A DNA stretch of 64,000 bases from an uncultured Clostridia bacterium (GCA_947626685.1 CANQTD010000004.1:44512-108511); one strand, 5' to 3'. Positions 55,440-63,714 are shown, counted from the first letter of the stretch. Notes: generated from the sequence alone by a model not told the origin. Translations and numbers: made by a program.

Positions 55440-55940
55440 GGTGGGTAAGTGCGCACAGAACTCTTGGCTCCACCTTTTGCACGACAAAAGGGGCCTCATT
55501 CCGAGCGAGCCGTAGGCGAGGGAGTGAATCTTAAAGATACACTCACCCTCGGCTGCGCCTCGGGTTCGGTATGAGGGGCTCTCGGCCACCATCGGGGTCC
55601 CCGCAAAAAGCCGCAGGATTTTTGTGGGGTGATTTTTGGGGGAGCTCCGCCGTAGGCGGTGAGGGGGTGTAAATTCTTGTTGTCATAATTGGGAGCGCAC
55701 CCCCTCCCCTACCCCTCCCCCTCAAGTATATGGGGGAGGGCGAGTGTGTGAGATTTCCGTCGCCTCCCCCCTTTTGCTTCACAAAAGGGGGGAGGGTAGG
55801 GTGGGGGGTCATTCAAATCAAGAAACACCCCTTCCGTCACCTACGGTGACACCCACCCCTCGAGGGGTGGGCAAGAAAGCCTTCCCCCTGCGGGGGGAAG
55901 GTGGCACGAAGTGACGGATGAGGGGCATTCTAATGGGCAA
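55440..55940. repeat. Interspersed repeat cluster between the convergent giant lipoprotein and spoIIE
   Basis: GAGTGAATC/GATACACTC hairpin (about 55530-55553), GGGGTCCCCGCAAAAAGCCG block (55590-55640, also at 17262-17303 inverted), purine-rich blocks with a CCTTTTGCTTCACAAAAGG hairpin (about 55770-55790), CACCCCTCGAGGGGTGGGC module (55850-55872) and the GGAAGGTGGCACGAAGTGACGG module (55880-55925). No gene. Confidence 0.83.
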
Positions 55941-55943
55941 GCC

Positions 55944-58214
55944 CTATTCTCCCTCGGCGAGTTTGACGGTGAGGACGGTCATGTCGTCCTCGGCGCGGCC
56001 GTCGTAGTAGCCGAGAGCGGTCTTTAAGATCTCCTCCGCGAGCGATTGCGGGTTGAGCGGTTGCAGGCGGGAGAGGTAGGCGCACAGTTCGGAGGAAGAG
56101 CCGAATGCCGAAGTCACGCCGTCGCTCATAAAGATGAGGAAGTCGTCCGCTTTGAGGTCCACGCGCAGACAGGCGGGCCGCACCGCTTCGAGCGCGCCGA
56201 TGGGGAGCGATTCCCCCTCGAGCACCTGCAGGGTCTCCCCCGAGAGCACGAAGGCGGGCGGGGAGCCGATCTTCACCACATCGGCGATACCCGTGTCCAA
56301 GTTCACCGCCGCGAGATCGAGGCAGGAAAAGGTCTCCTCCGAGGAGTAGGCGATGAGGCTGTTGACGGTGGAGAGCACCGTTTCGGACGGCATCTTTGCC
56401 TTGTAAAAGCTCTCGAGGAGGGAAAGCGTTCTGTCCGAGACGGCGCGCGCCTCTTCTCCGCTGCCCATGCCGTCGGAGAGCGCCACGAGGAAGCGGCGTT
56501 CGTCGATCTTGAGGACGGAGTGGGTGTCCCCGCTCGCGATCTCTCCCTCTTTGGGGCACGCCGCAAGCCCGAATGCCGCGTCGAACCGCGGCCTGCGTTT
56601 GAGGACGAAACAGGCGCGGTCGTTCGTCAGAGGGATCTTTTCGGCGAGAGAAAGGGGGACTTTGAGCGCGCCCGAGGCCACGCGGCACAGCGTTTTCGCG
56701 TCCGTGCCCTCCTCGAGGGTGAGCGACGCGGTGAAGTGCTCGTCCTCGCCGTAGAGAAAGATCTCCGAGGAGAGCATGCCCTCTTTGGCGAGGGCGGAGG
56801 AGAGCGACTTTTCCTCGTCGGAGAAGGCGTATTCCGCGCTCTGGGAGAGGGCGATCTCTTTCAAAATCTCGCTCACGCCGTGCGCCTGCCTTGCGAGCAG
56901 AAGCCTGCCCTGCCGCGCCGTCTCCAGCTCGGCGTTCATCTGCGCGTACTCGGCGAGTTCGCCGTTGAGGGTGAAGAGGAGCCCCGACGCATTCACGCAA
57001 TGGGCGGAGAGATCGGCGGGCAAGTCGATGAGATTCACCCTGCCCTTCGCCTTTCCGACGGCGATGAGCTTGTCCATGCTCCCGAACACGCGGTAGCTCT
57101 CGCAGGTGCGGTAGTTGGGACAGTCGGCGCACAGCGAAGAGAGGAGACGGGCGCGCATCTGTTCGCAGGAAACGTCCTTTTCGTCCTGTTCGGAAAAAGC
57201 CGTCTCGATCTCGCGGAAGAGCGCGGAGACCTCGTACAGCTGTTCCCCCACGGCGCGGCGGCTGCGGTTGACGGCGATGCGCGGAAGGGTGCGCTCACGG
57301 TAGAAGAGAAGCGTCTTTTTGGCGCATGCGAGCGTCCGCTCGGGCAAGAAAACGGCGAGCAGGACGGGCAGGAGACAGGCGAGCAGCGTAAAGACGATCT
57401 CCACCGCCCCGCGCAGATACAGCCCTTCGGCGTACTGCGCCCCCGCGAACGCGACGAAAAAGGCCGCTCCCGCCGCGAGCCTTCCGTAGGGAAGAAAGAG
57501 GAGCGCGGCACAGGCATAGACCGCGAACATCGCAAGGGGGAGGGCGGACCCCTTCGCAAGGCAGAGGGGAAGGGCGAGCACGACGGCGAACGGCACGCTT
57601 GCGGAGTTGCCGAAGAGTACGACTCCCGCGAGGAGCGCGGTGAGGGCGACGGCATAGAAAACGATGCCGCCGACCGAAAACAGGGCACCCATGCCCAAGA
57701 ACACCCATAGGAGAGCGAGTTCCGTGAGCTCGACCGCGGAGAGGCGGGAGCGAAAAACGCGGTGGAGCAGCGCGTTGAGCCCGCCTTCGAACAGCACGCA
57801 CGTCACGAGCAGAAAGAGGGCGAGAATGAGCTTCGTCAAAGTGGGGGAGAGGGGGAAGAGCGCGTACCCCGTATGCGGAAAGAGGAAGATGAAGGGGAGC
57901 TGGGCAAGGGCGGCATAGAGGAGCCGCCAGAGCTTCATCTTGCGGCCTATCTTGCGGTAGAGGATATGGACGGCGAGCAGAAACGCCATCTGGACGGCGG
58001 CGGAGAGCGCGGCGAAGAGGGAGAGCGCGGTCACCGAAGAGAGCAGGTAGAACGCGCTGAGAAGAAATGGGTCGAGCCCGCAGAAGAGCGCGGCTTCGTA
58101 GAGGGCGAAGGAGAGCGGTTCGCGCTGCGGGAGCGCAAAGTTCAAGAGCACCATCGAGGCGAGCAAAAGAGCGTAGAGCGCCGTCTTTTTTGCGGGAATG
58201 CGGATTCGTTTCAT
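55944..58214 (-). CDS. spoIIE: Stage II sporulation protein E-like phosphatase
   Basis: 756 residues. The N-terminal membrane region has about ten helices (12-310), then a linker with a CADCPNYRTC knuckle (about 369-378), then a PP2C-type phosphatase domain (about 535-756) with metal-site blocks ALSDGMGSGEEA, FMSDGVTSAFG and EDDMTVL. SpoIIE dephosphorylates the anti-anti-sigma factor SpoIIAA, releasing sigma-F in the forespore, and also acts at the polar septum. The length is a little shorter than in B. subtilis (827). The start is at 58214, just after a good -10 region. Interspersed repeats lie directly downstream. Confidence 0.93.
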   Translation of the reverse strand: MKRIRIPAKKTALYALLLASMVLLNFALPQREPLSFALYEAALFCGLDPFLLSAFYLLSSVTALSLFAALSAAVQMAFLLAVHILYRKIGRKMKLWRLLYAALAQLPFIFLFPHTGYALFPLSPTLTKLILALFLLVTCVLFEGGLNALLHRVFRSRLSAVELTELALLWVFLGMGALFSVGGIVFYAVALTALLAGVVLFGNSASVPFAVVLALPLCLAKGSALPLAMFAVYACAALLFLPYGRLAAGAAFFVAFAGAQYAEGLYLRGAVEIVFTLLACLLPVLLAVFLPERTLACAKKTLLFYRERTLPRIAVNRSRRAVGEQLYEVSALFREIETAFSEQDEKDVSCEQMRARLLSSLCADCPNYRTCESYRVFGSMDKLIAVGKAKGRVNLIDLPADLSAHCVNASGLLFTLNGELAEYAQMNAELETARQGRLLLARQAHGVSEILKEIALSQSAEYAFSDEEKSLSSALAKEGMLSSEIFLYGEDEHFTASLTLEEGTDAKTLCRVASGALKVPLSLAEKIPLTNDRACFVLKRRPRFDAAFGLAACPKEGEIASGDTHSVLKIDERRFLVALSDGMGSGEEARAVSDRTLSLLESFYKAKMPSETVLSTVNSLIAYSSEETFSCLDLAAVNLDTGIADVVKIGSPPAFVLSGETLQVLEGESLPIGALEAVRPACLRVDLKADDFLIFMSDGVTSAFGSSSELCAYLSRLQPLNPQSLAEEILKTALGYYDGRAEDDMTVLTVKLAEGE

Positions 58215-58240
58215 GGGTCACCCGGGGTCGTTTTTCTTCC

Positions 58241-58295
58241 ATTATAAAGGAAAGACGCGGGCGCGCGCGGGGAGAGCTTGCGGATTGCTGTCGAA
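58241..58295 (-). promoter_or_regulatory. spoIIE promoter region with possible Spo0A box
   Basis: On the minus strand a perfect TATAAT (58246-58241) has no -35. TTCGACA (58295-58289; TGTCGAA on the other strand) lies 42 bp upstream. spoIIE is a Spo0A-P target in Bacillus, where sigma-A promoters also lack a normal -35 spacing. Confidence 0.5.
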
Positions 58296-58333
58296 AAAAA
58301 TCATAAAAATTTCGGATTTTTTTGCCAAACCCC

Positions 58334-58361
58334 TTGACAGAACAGAAAAACCTGCTATAAT
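58334..58361 (+). promoter_or_regulatory. Strong promoter of an unexplained transcript
   Basis: TTGACA (58334-58339), 16-bp spacer, perfect TATAAT (58356-58361), pointing away from spoIIE. Confidence 0.8.
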
Positions 58362-58441
58362 AAAGGTACAAAAAGAAAATAACTCACAAAAAAAGTAAGC
58401 TATTTTCAAATGTAAGGGCGGAAAACTCCGATGGACAACGA

Positions 58442-58546
58442 ATGATCGGAACAATCGACTTGAGACGGGCAGACGGAAAAGTTTCCCGTCAAAAGCACCG
58501 CTTTTCGCGGTCCCCAAAATTCATATCGGGAGGTACAACGATATGA
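58442..58546 (+). CDS. Possible 34-residue micro-ORF A
   Basis: Basic peptide starting MIGTIDLRRADGK. The SD is poor, but its TGA overlaps the start of ORF B as ATGA. It may simply be read to open the next site. Confidence 0.25.
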   Translation: MIGTIDLRRADGKVSRQKHRFSRSPKFISGGTTI

Positions 58547-58575
58547 TTGTCTTTCAGGCCTTGAACATTTTATAG
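58543..58575 (+). CDS. Possible 10-residue micro-ORF B
   Basis: MIVFQALNIL, hydrophobic. GGGAGG (58528-58533) lies 9 bases before the ATG. Confidence 0.35.
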   Translation: MIVFQALNIL

Positions 58576-58590
58576 CGGGAGGACACGCCA

Positions 58591-58623
58591 ATGTACAATT
58601 TTCTCAACGAGGTCATAAAATAA
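58591..58623 (+). CDS. Possible 10-residue micro-ORF C
   Basis: MYNFLNEVIK. GGGAGG (58577-58582) lies 8 bases before the ATG. It starts 15 bases after ORF B stops, with the same length and the same SD as ORF B. Confidence 0.35.
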   Translation: MYNFLNEVIK

Positions 58624-58727
58624 TACGATCCTTTCCCCGCGGGAGGAGAACGTTTCCCCGCAAGGCATGAGCCTGTCAAAAGGAATCCAAAGCAAGGACC
58701 TCAATAAAACCGAATCAAATGTCGATA

Positions 58728-58758
58728 GCCCCCGTGCGGTTGCGCGGGGGCATTTCTT
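58728..58758 (+). terminator. Terminator of the micro-ORF transcript
   Basis: GCCCCCGTGC/GCGCGGGGGC stem with one T-G pair and a 4-nt loop, then ATTTCTT. Confidence 0.75.
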
Positions 58759-58799
58759 GTCTGAACACCCACCCCATGTGCGCAGTTTCTTGCTTTTAG

Positions 58800-59110
58800 C
58801 GACGGAGAACGGGCAAAGGCTTCCCCCCGCTGGGGTCGGAAAATGCCTCGTCCTCCTTGCTGTCCCCTTTGGGGTCGCAAAACGCACTTCTCGCGAAAAG
58901 CACAGTGCGCTTTTCGCGGCGTTTTACGGTGAGTGAGCGCATCGGAAGGCGCGAACGGTGACCGAGGGCAAGGTTCTACTTGCCCGAGACAGTACCCGCG
59001 AAGCGGGGGAAAGGGGTTACCCCCTCACCGCCTGCGGCGGAGCTCCCCCAAAGGTGGAGCCGAGAGTTCAAGAAAGCCCTCTCCCCAAAAATCGCCCCAA
59101 CGGTGGAGCC
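58800..59110. repeat. Interspersed repeat cluster before the small lipoprotein
   Basis: A CTTCCCCCCGCTGGGG piece (58818-58838), the inverted 165-bp hairpin repeat (listed), and CTCCCCCAAAGGTGGAGCC modules (59035-59115). Frames that read through here are not conserved-looking. Confidence 0.83.
58857..59018 (+). repeat. 165-bp hairpin repeat, copy 2 (inverted relative to copy 1)
   Basis: Matches the reverse complement of 7176-7340 almost base for base, including the CACAGTG loop of the inner hairpin. Confidence 0.87.
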
Positions 59111-59197
59111 GAGAGGTTCTTAAAAATTTTTGCCTTTGCGGGACAAAACCGTTGCCCGAACCGTTGTATAAGAGAAACAAATCATCGGAGGCAAACC

Positions 59198-59707
59198 GTG
59201 AGAAAAATCAGAAACTTTTTGGCGGCAGGGGCCGTGGTCTGTTCGCTCTGCGCGCTGTCGGGCTGCGCCGTCGACCCGGGCAGCTATCAGTTCAGCCGCG
59301 ACGAGCTTGCGGAAGTCGTGAGCGTCGAACTCATCGAATATGAAAATCCCGCCCAAAAACACTTCCTGCCGTGGGTCCCCGATCACTCGTCCGATCTGAA
59401 ACCTTTTGACAGCGAAAAAGTCCGCGTTTTGGAGACGTTGGACGCGGACATGGTCCCGCAATTTGGCGAAACGCTCTGCGAGTGTGATATTTTGTACCTG
59501 TACTATGCCTACGATTCCCCGAACGGGATCTGTATGAGGCTGTCCTATTCCGACGGAGATTTTCTGATCCTCAACTGTGCCGAGCGGTCGTATGCGGGCT
59601 ATATCGGAAGATTTTCCCCCGACGGCGAAGTCGCCCGCTTTATAGGCTGTTTCAGCAGCAGGGGCTCTTTCGAATTTCTCATGGACTTTTTCGAGACAGA
59701 ACTATGA
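59198..59707 (+). CDS. Small lipoprotein of unknown function
   Basis: 169 residues from a GTG start. Lipobox LSGC (Cys25 or nearby) follows a short signal MRKIRNFLAAGAVV. The mature part is acidic with a CECDI pair and alternating beta/alpha pattern; I do not recognise the family. The GTG is chosen because GGAGG lies 6 bases upstream and it gives a clean signal peptide. An in-frame ATG at 58958 would begin inside the repeat and lack a signal. It stands alone, surrounded by repeats. Confidence 0.72.
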   Translation: MRKIRNFLAAGAVVCSLCALSGCAVDPGSYQFSRDELAEVVSVELIEYENPAQKHFLPWVPDHSSDLKPFDSEKVRVLETLDADMVPQFGETLCECDILYLYYAYDSPNGICMRLSYSDGDFLILNCAERSYAGYIGRFSPDGEVARFIGCFSSRGSFEFLMDFFETEL

Positions 59708-59714
59708 CGAGGTG

Positions 59715-59960
59715 AAGGACATTCTTGAATCTTGGCTCCTCGCGAGGGGGAGCTGTCCGCGCACCAACCCTCTTGGCTCCCCCTTGAGGGGGAGCTGTCG
59801 AGGCAAAGCCGAGACGGAGGGGGTGTCATTCCAATTACGCAACACCCCTTCCGTCACTCGCGTTGCTCGTGCCACCCACCCCTCGAGGGGTGGGCAAGGC
59901 GTTTTTCCGACCCCATATGGGGAAAACAAGGCTCATACCTTCACCTCAAAGCAGAGCCGA
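59715..59960. repeat. Interspersed repeat block before gerC
   Basis: Two tandem CTTGGCTCC-GAGGGGGAGCTGTC modules (59733-59815), the GTCACTCGCGTTGCTCGTGCC module (59853-59875) and CACCCCTCGAGGGGTGGGC (59877-59897). No gene and no clear terminator for the germination operon. Confidence 0.8.
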
Positions 59961-59974
59961 GAAAAGGGCTTAAA

Positions 59975-61171
59975 CTAATTCACAGACGTTACCTTTACGC
60001 GGAATTCGGGAGAGACGGTGCCGAGCAGGCTGTCCTTCCATTCCGCGTATTTTTTGAGCGAAGAGCGGAAGAGCGACTTTTTCAGTCCGAACAGGTCGCA
60101 GCCGCTCTCTTTGGCGAGATCCCACAGGGCGGAGAGCCGTTCTTTCAGGACGGTCCCGACGCTTTCGAGCAGCTCTTTCGAAATCTCTTCCTTCGCAGTC
60201 CCTTCTACGTCGGAGGAGACCGACTTGCAGCACAGCCGCGCGGTGATCTCGACGGAGAGCGTCGCTTTCGGCGCGCCCTTCATGCTGAGCGAAACGCCGC
60301 CCTTGTCTTTGAGCACGGTGATGGTGGAATCGGCATTCCCCTCGGGTGCGTCGAGATTGCCCGACTTCACCTGCCCGTGCAGGAGGCTGAAAACGAACGT
60401 CAGTTCCTCGGGCAGAAGCCCCACCATCTTCCCGCCCGAAAAGAGGGCCGTCTCGTCGGCGGTGTACACTTTTTCATTCGTCCCCGCGCCGCCGCTTTGC
60501 CCGCCCGAGCCCGAGGAGCCCGAAGAGCCGCTTCCCGACGACTGCGACCCCTCCTGCGTCTTTGCGCGGACGAAGGGCAGATACCCGCTCCCCGACGCGC
60601 CGTAGTAGGCGATCGAGAAGTCTTTGAGCGTCACGGGCATCACCCTGCCCGAGCCCACCGAAGCGTCCGAGAAGAGCTTCCCGATGGCGAGGGAAGAGGC
60701 GTCGTCGATCGCGCTCGCCGAGGAGACGAGCTCCTGCGCTTTTCCTTCGCAGACGGCGAGCATGCACGAGTCGTTCATGTACTTGTTGCGGGTGAAGTAG
60801 TTGAGATAGGAGAAGACGTCCTCCTTCGCCGCCTCCGCGCCGATGACGATGAGATCGCAAAAGACGAACTTGGGCACCCAGCCCGTTTTGGCATAAATAT
60901 TGGCGATGCACGCGGACACGGTATCCCCCTCCGCTTCGATCTCCACCGAAGAAGTGCCGCCCGTGGTGCGGTCCGTGCCTTTGGGAACGGCGATCTGCGC
61001 CGTCACGGAGAAGCCGTTTTCCTGCTTGTCGAGGCCGACGGCAAGGATGATCGCCGTCTTTTGGATATCCACGAGCCCGAAGTCGTTGGAGAAGAAGGTA
61101 AAGAGGACGACGGCGGCGAGGATGACGTATAATTTCATCGGCACCGTGCGCATAAATTTACGAAATTTCAC
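59975..61171 (-). CDS. gerC: Spore germination protein, Ger(x)C family
   Basis: 398 residues. The family start GLVDIQKTAIILAVGLD (about 31-47) and the C-terminal GerC domain with a KKSLFRSSLKKYAEWKDSL amphipathic helix are clear. GerC subunits are normally lipoproteins of the germinant receptor; here the N-terminus is a plain TM helix (about 12-28) with no Cys, so it is anchored as a signal-anchor. A Ser/Gly-rich insert (about 212-235) is unusual. The start overlaps gerB by 14 bases. Last gene of gerA-gerB-gerC. Confidence 0.9.
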   Translation of the reverse strand: MKFRKFMRTVPMKLYVILAAVVLFTFFSNDFGLVDIQKTAIILAVGLDKQENGFSVTAQIAVPKGTDRTTGGTSSVEIEAEGDTVSACIANIYAKTGWVPKFVFCDLIVIGAEAAKEDVFSYLNYFTRNKYMNDSCMLAVCEGKAQELVSSASAIDDASSLAIGKLFSDASVGSGRVMPVTLKDFSIAYYGASGSGYLPFVRAKTQEGSQSSGSGSSGSSGSGGQSGGAGTNEKVYTADETALFSGGKMVGLLPEELTFVFSLLHGQVKSGNLDAPEGNADSTITVLKDKGGVSLSMKGAPKATLSVEITARLCCKSVSSDVEGTAKEEISKELLESVGTVLKERLSALWDLAKESGCDLFGLKKSLFRSSLKKYAEWKDSLLGTVSPEFRVKVTSVN

Positions 61172-62231
61172 GGCGTTTCCCCCTTAACAGCAAGCAGAGC
61201 GGCGGCAGGGCGACGGTAAAGACCGGGAAGATCCAAACCAGCGGCCCCGAGACCGTTTTGAGCACCGCCTCGAACCGGAAGTCGGCGAGAGACGTCACGG
61301 TGAAGTAGACGAGCGCGAGCACAACGGCGAGGATGGTGGGCAGGTAGCGCGGTTTCCCGTAGGCGTGCAGAAGGAGGTCGACGCCCGCCTGCGCGGGAAG
61401 CAGACAGTAGAAGGCGAGCGCCATCGAGAGGGCGATGATGAAGATATAGTCGATGCGCCCCAAAACGGTGATGCCCGAGAAGTACTTGCTCGTCTGCGCA
61501 AAGGCAAAGAGCTGGTTGACCGCGGTCTCCTGAAAGATCCCGTAGAAGGTGGCGAGGAAGAAGAGCACGGCGGCTCCCCCCGCGAGATAGCACAGCGCGC
61601 CCTGCCACGCCATGCCTTTTTCGTAGTTGAATTTTCCGAGCAGGGCGAGGAGAAAAACACCGTCAAAAAACCACGGGAACGCGGACATGGTACCCCTCAA
61701 AAAGCCCGAGCCGCCCGCTGCGCCCGTGGGGAGAAGAGCGGCGTAGTCGGCGCTTCCGACCGAGAGGATGAGGACCCCCGCGAGCGAAAATATGGCAATG
61801 GGGGCGAGAATATCCCACGTCCTGCCGAAGGAAGCGAGCGGTTTCGACATCAGGTACGCCGCGAACAAAAAGAAGGGCGCGAACGCGAGAAGGGAGGGCA
61901 GGGTGTCATAGAAAATGTTCTGCACGAACAGCCGCTGTTCGAGGATGGGCAGCAGCGAGGCGTAGAAGAGAAAGGCGCACAGCACCGTGTCGAGGATCTT
62001 CGCGACGATCTTCCCGAACGTTTGCGCCGCGAGTTCGTAGAGCCCCAGCCCGCGTTTTGCGAGCAGGAGGGCGCAGAACACGACCGCCGCCTGCAACAGG
62101 TATTGCGCGAGCATGGGCAGGAGCAGGTCGTTTTTGGAGTAAGCCGCGAGCGCGGTGGGGAGCACGACGAGCTTTCCCAGCGGCGCGAGGCAGGCGAGGA
62201 AGAAAAACAGCTGCCGTTTGGAGATCTTCAT
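61158..62231 (-). CDS. gerB: Spore germination permease-like protein, GerAB family
   Basis: 357 residues, ten predicted TM helices, APC-superfamily fold. It is the germinant-binding subunit of GerA-type receptors in the spore inner membrane. The N-terminus MKISKRQLFFFLACLAPLGK and the conserved YDTLPSLL-like helix 3 region fit the family. The start overlaps the gerA stop by 4 bases and its own end overlaps gerC by 14, so all three are translationally coupled. Germinant unknown. Confidence 0.9.
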   Translation of the reverse strand: MKISKRQLFFFLACLAPLGKLVVLPTALAAYSKNDLLLPMLAQYLLQAAVVFCALLLAKRGLGLYELAAQTFGKIVAKILDTVLCAFLFYASLLPILEQRLFVQNIFYDTLPSLLAFAPFFLFAAYLMSKPLASFGRTWDILAPIAIFSLAGVLILSVGSADYAALLPTGAAGGSGFLRGTMSAFPWFFDGVFLLALLGKFNYEKGMAWQGALCYLAGGAAVLFFLATFYGIFQETAVNQLFAFAQTSKYFSGITVLGRIDYIFIIALSMALAFYCLLPAQAGVDLLLHAYGKPRYLPTILAVVLALVYFTVTSLADFRFEAVLKTVSGPLVWIFPVFTVALPPLCLLLRGKRREIS

Positions 62232-63700
62232 CGCCCGAGCCTCCTCTTGTTGGGGCTTCCGATCGCGCGCGGCCGCGTTTCGAGAGAGCCGAGGTCGTAT
62301 TTGAGCACCGAGTCTCTCAGATCCCGCCCGATCACGGGGGAGAAGGGCGCGAGCAGCGGGGTGCGGAAGTTCTCCGTCGTCACGAGATAGAGCAGGATGA
62401 ACGCCGTCGCGAGCACGATGCCGTACGTCCCCACACTGCCCGCCACGAGGAGCATGACGAGGCGCACCACGCTCGTCTGTTCGATGAGGTTGGGGACGGC
62501 GTACAGCCCGATGCCCGAGAACGCGATGATGATGATCGCGGGCGTGGAGACGAACCCCGCCGAGACCGCCGTCTCCCCGAGCACGAGCGCGCCCACCACC
62601 GAGAGGGCCATGCCCACATACTTCGGCATGCGGATGGAGGCCTCGTTGAGGATCTCGAGCACGATGAGCACGAGCAGCATTTCGAGAGAGGGGGAAAAGG
62701 GAATGTCGCGGATCGCCCCCGCGATCGTCAGGAGCAGCTTCTGCGGGAAGAGCTGCAACTTGAACAGCTGCGCCGCCACATAGAACGCGGGAAGATAGAT
62801 CGCGACGATGAGCGCGAACAGCCGCAACAGCCGCGTGAACGTTGCGCGGTACGAGGGGACGTAATAGTCCTCGCTCGACTGAAAATCTTCCACGAGGAGA
62901 TAGGGCACGGTGAGGGCGATGGGAGAGCCGTCGACGAGCAGCCCCACCCGTCCCTCGGCGAGCTTCGCGCAGAGGATATCCGGCTTCTCCGTCGTGCCCA
63001 CCTGCTTGACGAGCGAGTAAGGGCGCGACGACAGAAAGTGCGTGAGATAGGAAGAATCGGGGATGATGTCAATGTCGATCTCCCCGAGCTTTTTTTTGAC
63101 CTCATTCACCGTTTCCGAGGGTACCATGCCCGAAAGATAGCATACGGCAACGTTGGTTTTCGAGCGTCTGCCCACCTCGAGGAAGTCGATTTGCAGCTCC
63201 CCCGTTTTCAGGCGGCGGCGGATGAGCGAAGTGTTTGTTTTCACGTCCTCGATGAAGCCCTCGCGCGGGCCCTTGACGACGACGTCGGTGGAGGGTTCCG
63301 CAATGGCGCGGGTGAACACCTTTTTCGTGCCGACGATGATCCCCTCGTCCATGCCCTCCCAAAGGAGAACGGGGTTGCCCGCGAGCACTTCGGCGGCGAG
63401 TTTTTCGAGGGACCGCTCCGTGCGCATCTCGGGGGAAGCGATCTTTTTGCCCACCTCGTCCGCCGTAGGCTTGCCCTCATAGTGGGAAAGAGGCCGCACG
63501 ACGAGCTCGCCGAGGAGCTCTTTGTCGGTGATGGGGTCGGCATAGATGACAGTAAACGGCATACCCATGTCCGAGACGAAGTCGAAGGAATAGACGTCCT
63601 CGGCGGGAAGTAGTTTTTTTAAGGCGTCTGCGGATCTGCGCAGTTCGCCCGTAACGAATTTCATAAAAGGAGTATGCCGCCCCGCCGCGAATTTATTCAT
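62228..63700 (-). CDS. gerA: Spore germination protein, GerAA family
   Basis: 490 residues. The cytoplasmic N-terminal part carries the family blocks EPSTDVVVKGPREGFIEDVKTNTSLIRRRLK (given here in pieces: EPSTDVVVKGP, FIEDVKTN) and GRVGLLVDGSPIALTVP. Five to six TM helices follow (about 290-455), including the NEASIRMP motif. The C-terminal tail is short (to 490). Two starts are possible (63700 and 63664), neither with a good SD, because the interspersed repeats reach to within 15 bases of the first. First gene of the receptor operon. Confidence 0.9.
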   Translation of the reverse strand: MNKFAAGRHTPFMKFVTGELRRSADALKKLLPAEDVYSFDFVSDMGMPFTVIYADPITDKELLGELVVRPLSHYEGKPTADEVGKKIASPEMRTERSLEKLAAEVLAGNPVLLWEGMDEGIIVGTKKVFTRAIAEPSTDVVVKGPREGFIEDVKTNTSLIRRRLKTGELQIDFLEVGRRSKTNVAVCYLSGMVPSETVNEVKKKLGEIDIDIIPDSSYLTHFLSSRPYSLVKQVGTTEKPDILCAKLAEGRVGLLVDGSPIALTVPYLLVEDFQSSEDYYVPSYRATFTRLLRLFALIVAIYLPAFYVAAQLFKLQLFPQKLLLTIAGAIRDIPFSPSLEMLLVLIVLEILNEASIRMPKYVGMALSVVGALVLGETAVSAGFVSTPAIIIIAFSGIGLYAVPNLIEQTSVVRLVMLLVAGSVGTYGIVLATAFILLYLVTTENFRTPLLAPFSPVIGRDLRDSVLKYDLGSLETRPRAIGSPNKRRLGR

Positions 63701-63714
63701 TCCGCGGTTTCCCG

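Larger units (their letters stand above)
58368..58758 (+). ncRNA. Candidate structured RNA / micro-ORF transcript of about 390 nt
   Basis: Bounded by a strong promoter and an intrinsic terminator, with no conventional gene inside. Hairpins include ACCGC/GCGGT (58498-58512) and GCGGG/CCCGC (58640-58661). GGGAGG occurs three times, twice as a well-placed Shine-Dalgarno for tiny reading frames (listed below). It lacks the hallmarks of tmRNA, RNase P, SRP and 6S RNA. It may be a regulatory RNA, a peptide-coding RNA or both. Confidence 0.5.

Noticed and set aside
58520..58590. T-box leader because of GGGAGGTAC-like stretches
   Set aside because: The T-box antiterminator needs GGGTGG-type sequence with a following terminator switch and a downstream aminoacyl-tRNA or amino-acid gene; none is present.
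58667..58936. 89-residue frame after micro-ORF C
   Set aside because: It runs through the intrinsic terminator at 58728-58758 and into an interspersed repeat; its GGGAGG is more than 20 bases from the ATG.
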